Assembly: GCA_028706735.1 (NCBI GenBank)
Contig: JAQTVS010000099.1
Coordinates: 1 to 8,927 of the forward strand
Source: Thiomonas sp.
Lineage (GTDB): Bacteria; Pseudomonadota; Gammaproteobacteria; Burkholderiales; Burkholderiaceae_C
Direction: 5' to 3'
DNA length: 8,927 nucleotides
The translations under genes were made by a program, and so were the position numbers. Numbering within the stretch: position 1 is the first letter of the stretch; every line of letters starts with the position of its first letter. The notes below the pieces were generated by a model. That model was not told the DNA's origin. It did not search any database and was given only the letters and a program-made list of their open reading frames with translations. Below, piece by piece: positions 6,200-8,927 of the stretch.

Positions 6200-7633
6200 A
6201 TGGATTGGGTCGGGCTTTATCCCACTTGGTATGAACCGGGTGTGGGCAGTGGCTGGGTCGTCGGCATCATGGCCACCATTCATGTACTGGCTTCGCACAC
6301 CTCGGTGGGCGCGGCCATTTTGTTTGCGTATCTGGCGGTCATCGCCTACCGGCGCAACCAGCCGCAACTGCTGGACTACATCCGCAAGTACGGCATGTTC
6401 CTGCTGGTGTTCTCGTATGTCATCGGCTCCATCACCGGGCCGGGCATCTGGTATTCCACCACTGTCGCCAGTCCGCGCGGCATTTCGGCGCTGATCCACA
6501 GCTTTGTCTGGGTGTGGGCGACGGAGTGGGTGTTCTTCGTCATCGAGGTGGTCGGCGTCTATCTGGTCATCTATCTGGTCGGCCGGGTGGATCAGCGCAC
6601 GCATATGCGCATCGCCGTGATCTTTGGCATGGCGTCGTACACCACCATGCTCATCATCCTGGGCATCCTGTCCTTCATGATGGTGCCGGGCAAGGAAAGC
6701 TGGATCGCCGATGGCGGCATGCTCAGCGCGTTCTATGGCAAGAACACCTTTGCCCAGCTTGCCATGCGCACGGCCTTCATGTTCACCATGACGGCGGTGG
6801 TCGGCGGCATCGTGGCGGCGCCCATCACCGATCCGGCCTTCAAGCGGGAGATTTCGCGCAAGCTGGCGTGGTTGGGCATTGTGTCGTCCATCACCGGGGC
6901 GGCGCTGTTCCAGTGGTACATCCGCACCCTGCCGGAAACTGCGCACCTCGTGATGGACAACCGCCTGCCGTCCTACTTCCAGCCGGCCATCATCACCGTG
7001 CTGCTGGGCATTCTGGCGTACTTCGTGATGACGCTGATTTCCTCACGCACCCTGGTGGTGTGGGGCGCATCGGCCGCCACGCTGAGCATTCTGCTGTTCG
7101 GTCTGTGGCCGGAGGAAGTGGCGCGCGAGTCCATCCGCAAGCCCTGGGTGGCCGGGCAGTACGTCTACTCCAACCAGGTCATCGGCCGCGATGTGCCAGG
7201 CATGAACATCAAGAGCGAAATTCCGCTGCTGGAGACGCACGGCTTCCTCAAGACGCAAGTGTTCGTCCCTGACAACCTGCGCGTGATCACGCCGGACAAC
7301 ATGCTCAAGGTGGGCGAGTCGCTGGCGCTGACCACCTGTTCCAACTGCCACTCTCTGAGCGAAACCGGCATGCGGCCGCTGCACAGCTACTTCGGCGGCA
7401 CGACCAATGTGAGCGACGTGGAAACCTATCTGCGTGGCGCACTGTCCACCGGGGCCACGCTGTACATGCCGATGATTCCGCTCAAGCCGGAAGAAGCCGA
7501 GGCGCTTGCGGTCTTCATCGTCAACATGAAGCAGCCGCAGGCCGCCATCGCCCACATCCAGCACAAGGCGGCGCTGGCGCAGGCCGACAAAGCCGCTGCG
7601 CTGCCCGCAACCCTGACCCAAGAGGTGCGCTGA
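6200..7633 (+). CDS. Cytochrome bd superfamily CydA-like subunit with C-terminal cytochrome c domain
   Basis: A 477-aa membrane protein, probably the haem-bearing subunit of a terminal oxidase. The first 300 residues carry about eight membrane helices (near 19-49, 64-88, 98-127, 138-162, 190-208, 223-243, 260-280, 287-303). Helix 1 has His28 in IHVLASHTSVG, aligning with E. coli CydA His19. Helix 3 has Glu109 and Glu116, like CydA Glu99/Glu107 but one residue closer. ESIRKPWVAGQ (Arg313-Trp316) corresponds to the CydA GRQPW motif. The quinol-binding Q-loop is absent. Where CydA has haem b558 ligands His186 and Met393, I see AMRTAFMF (Arg190) and PSYFQPAII (Ile265). Residues 370-450 form a monohaem cytochrome c domain: CSNCH (380-384), with Met423 in YMPMIPL the likely sixth ligand, so this part should be periplasmic. 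It is followed by one base, then the second subunit. The donor is probably a cytochrome c, not quinol; this is inference. Confidence 0.85.
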   Translation: MDWVGLYPTWYEPGVGSGWVVGIMATIHVLASHTSVGAAILFAYLAVIAYRRNQPQLLDYIRKYGMFLLVFSYVIGSITGPGIWYSTTVASPRGISALIHSFVWVWATEWVFFVIEVVGVYLVIYLVGRVDQRTHMRIAVIFGMASYTTMLIILGILSFMMVPGKESWIADGGMLSAFYGKNTFAQLAMRTAFMFTMTAVVGGIVAAPITDPAFKREISRKLAWLGIVSSITGAALFQWYIRTLPETAHLVMDNRLPSYFQPAIITVLLGILAYFVMTLISSRTLVVWGASAATLSILLFGLWPEEVARESIRKPWVAGQYVYSNQVIGRDVPGMNIKSEIPLLETHGFLKTQVFVPDNLRVITPDNMLKVGESLALTTCSNCHSLSETGMRPLHSYFGGTTNVSDVETYLRGALSTGATLYMPMIPLKPEEAEALAVFIVNMKQPQAAIAHIQHKAALAQADKAAALPATLTQEVR

Positions 7634-7634
7634 C

Positions 7635-8870
7635 ATGAACTCTGAAATGCTCTATGCCCTGCGCGATGTCGCTGGCGTCCCATCCCATCCCATCGTGTTC
7701 CTGGTGCTGGGCGTGCTGACCTTTGCGCTGCACATCGCCGCTGTCCAGGTCATGCTGGGCGGCACGGTTCTGGTCCTGACCAACGCCTTCAGCAACAACC
7801 CGATGCGTCGCCGCCTGGCCGCCGCAATGACCACCACGGCCAAGATCGCCGTCTCGGTTGCCGTGGTGCTCGGCGTGGCGCCGCTGCTGTTCGTGCAGGT
7901 GACCTACGACCCCTTCTGGTACACCAGCAACGTGCTGTCGGCCTGGTGGGTGATCGGCTTCATCCTGCTGCTCATCGCAGGCTACATGGCGTTGTACTTC
8001 TTCTACAGCCGCAACCATCATCTGGCCGATCCGAAGCACACCGTGCGCTCGGGCTGGAGCATGGTGGCCGCGCTGGCGCTGTTTCTGGTGGTGGGCTTCA
8101 TCATGCATGTGCTCACCAACCAGATGCTCAGCCCGGAAAAGTGGATGGAGTGGTATGCGCCCGCAGGCGTGATCGACCCGCGCGGCCACACGCTGCATGA
8201 TTACAACCTGTGGCGCTTCGGCTTCTTCATTGTGATGGCCGCGCCGGTCACGGGCGCCTGGCTCTACGCCTACCGCCGCTATCTGAGCGCTGGCCAGCAG
8301 GCTGATGCCGCCTACCTGCAGTGGGTCGGCGGCCTGGCGAGCAAGATGCTGAATCTCGGCGGCGTGGTCGCGCTGGTGTTTCTGGCGGAATGGATGGCCA
8401 CCCTGCCCGCCAACATCGCCGGGTTTGCCACCTCGCCAGTCGTGCTGCTCAGTGTGGCGTTGCTGCTGCTCACCGTGGCGCTGCCCACATTGCTGGGCCA
8501 GCGCACGCTGAACTCCTCGCTCGGCTATGCCCCCTTCGCCCTCGGCGCGGTCGCGCTGATTGCCGTGGCTGCACTGCGCGAAGTGCTGCGCTGGACGGTG
8601 CTCAAGGGCATACACGGCTATGACGTGTTCACCTACCCCGTGCATCTCGACTGGTACAGCAACGTGCTGTTCTTCGCCACCTTCGCTCTGATTGGCGGCA
8701 GCACCCTGGCCTACTTCCTCACCATCGCCTGGAAGGTGGGGCAGACGCCCAAGGGCCAGCTTTATGTCCCATCGGCTGCTGTCGACCGCATCGGCACCGC
8801 ATCGCTGTGGCTGATCGGCATCTGGATCGTCCAGTTCTTCGTGGTCGGCTTCGTCGTCTGGGCGCAATAA
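7635..8870 (+). CDS. Second CydA-like membrane subunit (CydA' type) of the bd-like oxidase
   Basis: A 411-aa polytopic membrane protein with about nine helices (near 20-49, 68-88, 98-121, 141-163, 195-215, 232-252, 262-285, 299-314, 339-361, 385-408). Its helix plan parallels the preceding gene. Helix 1 has His33 in FALHIAAVQVMLGG; then comes APLLFVQVTYDPFWYTSNVL, like the CydA TGLTMEFQFGTNW region. NLWRFGFFIVMAAPVTGA (Arg194) stands where CydA has His186, and QRTL (289-292) and REVLR (315-319) repeat the SRTL and RESIR of the first subunit at almost the same spacing. No CXXCH and no GRQPW-type PW are present, so it may be a non-catalytic partner; whether it binds haem is open. The start ATG at 7635 follows AGAGGTG at 7621-7627, and the stop of gene one is one base before it. 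It would replace CydB in the complex, by inference. Confidence 0.75.
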   Translation: MNSEMLYALRDVAGVPSHPIVFLVLGVLTFALHIAAVQVMLGGTVLVLTNAFSNNPMRRRLAAAMTTTAKIAVSVAVVLGVAPLLFVQVTYDPFWYTSNVLSAWWVIGFILLLIAGYMALYFFYSRNHHLADPKHTVRSGWSMVAALALFLVVGFIMHVLTNQMLSPEKWMEWYAPAGVIDPRGHTLHDYNLWRFGFFIVMAAPVTGAWLYAYRRYLSAGQQADAAYLQWVGGLASKMLNLGGVVALVFLAEWMATLPANIAGFATSPVVLLSVALLLLTVALPTLLGQRTLNSSLGYAPFALGAVALIAVAALREVLRWTVLKGIHGYDVFTYPVHLDWYSNVLFFATFALIGGSTLAYFLTIAWKVGQTPKGQLYVPSAAVDRIGTASLWLIGIWIVQFFVVGFVVWAQ

Positions 8871-8873
8871 GGA
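8869..8873 (+). promoter_or_regulatory. Ribosome binding site for the last, truncated gene
   Basis: AAGGA, overlapping the stop codon of the second oxidase subunit, 6 bases before the ATG at 8880. It supports coupling of the third gene to the oxidase operon. Confidence 0.6.
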
Positions 8874-8879
8874 TTTCGT

Positions 8880-8927
8880 ATGCGACTTCACCATCTCACT
8901 CTCGCCCTGGTCGGACTCGTGTTCGCC
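8880..8927 (+). CDS. Start of an exported protein, truncated by window end
   Basis: Only 16 codons are visible: MRLHHLTLALVGLVFA. A basic start followed by a hydrophobic stretch looks like a Sec signal peptide or a first membrane helix. It starts 9 bases after the second oxidase subunit and belongs to the same operon by spacing. Given the neighbours it could be a periplasmic cytochrome c, a copper or haem assembly factor, or a small accessory subunit, but the sequence does not say which. Confidence 0.6.
   Translation, partial: MRLHHLTLALVGLVFA

Noticed and set aside
7521..8894. Long minus-strand open frame (457 codons) opposite the second oxidase subunit.
   Set aside because: High-GC shadow frame: the translation is rich in His, Gln, Gly and Asp with no motif or start signal, while the plus strand encodes a coherent membrane protein.

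Overview
The window looks like chromosomal DNA of a high-GC betaproteobacterium, most likely Burkholderiales. The acetyl-CoA synthetase N-terminus, the class I fumarase and the small CWC-type cysteine-rich protein next to glutamate racemase all have a Burkholderiales flavour. The haem-c-carrying cytochrome bd-like oxidase would fit a chemolithotroph such as Thiomonas, but that genus is a guess from recall and is not shown by the sequence. No tRNA, rRNA, CRISPR array, integrase or transposase gene is visible.

Layout. (1) 1-907, minus strand: 5' part of an acetyl-CoA synthetase gene, cut by the window edge. (2) 908-1269: divergent intergenic region. It holds a 170-bp, almost fully self-complementary MITE-like element (1060-1229) with CTAG at both ends. 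(3) 1270-4606, plus strand: a tight run of four genes, a YqhA/UPF0114 membrane protein, class I fumarase, a 74-aa CWC-type cysteine-rich protein and glutamate racemase (murI). The last two overlap by ATGA. murI carries an in-frame palindromic insert near its C-terminal end. (4) 4721-5836: an Old Yellow Enzyme of the YqjM/XenA class. (5) 5837-6199: a 363-bp gap rich in dyad symmetry, including a CRP/FNR-like palindrome and an ATCAA/TTGAT dyad. (6) 6200-8927, plus strand: a new operon with two tandem CydA-like membrane proteins, the first ending in a c-type haem domain (CSNCH), followed by the start of an exported protein that runs off the window.

The most interesting part is the last operon. 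Both large proteins follow the CydA helix plan: a helix-1 histidine, and a helix where E. coli CydA has His186 but these proteins have arginine. They also share an RTL...RE-x-(I/L)-R signature with each other, so they look like duplicated paralogues. The first keeps an R-K-P-W version of the GRQPW motif, lacks the Q-loop and both apparent haem b558 ligands, and carries its own haem c. This points to a terminal oxidase of the cytochrome bd superfamily that takes electrons from a cytochrome c or other one-electron donor and not from quinol. No CydB gene lies inside the window. The metabolic genes (acetate activation, fumarase, D-glutamate synthesis) are ordinary housekeeping functions.
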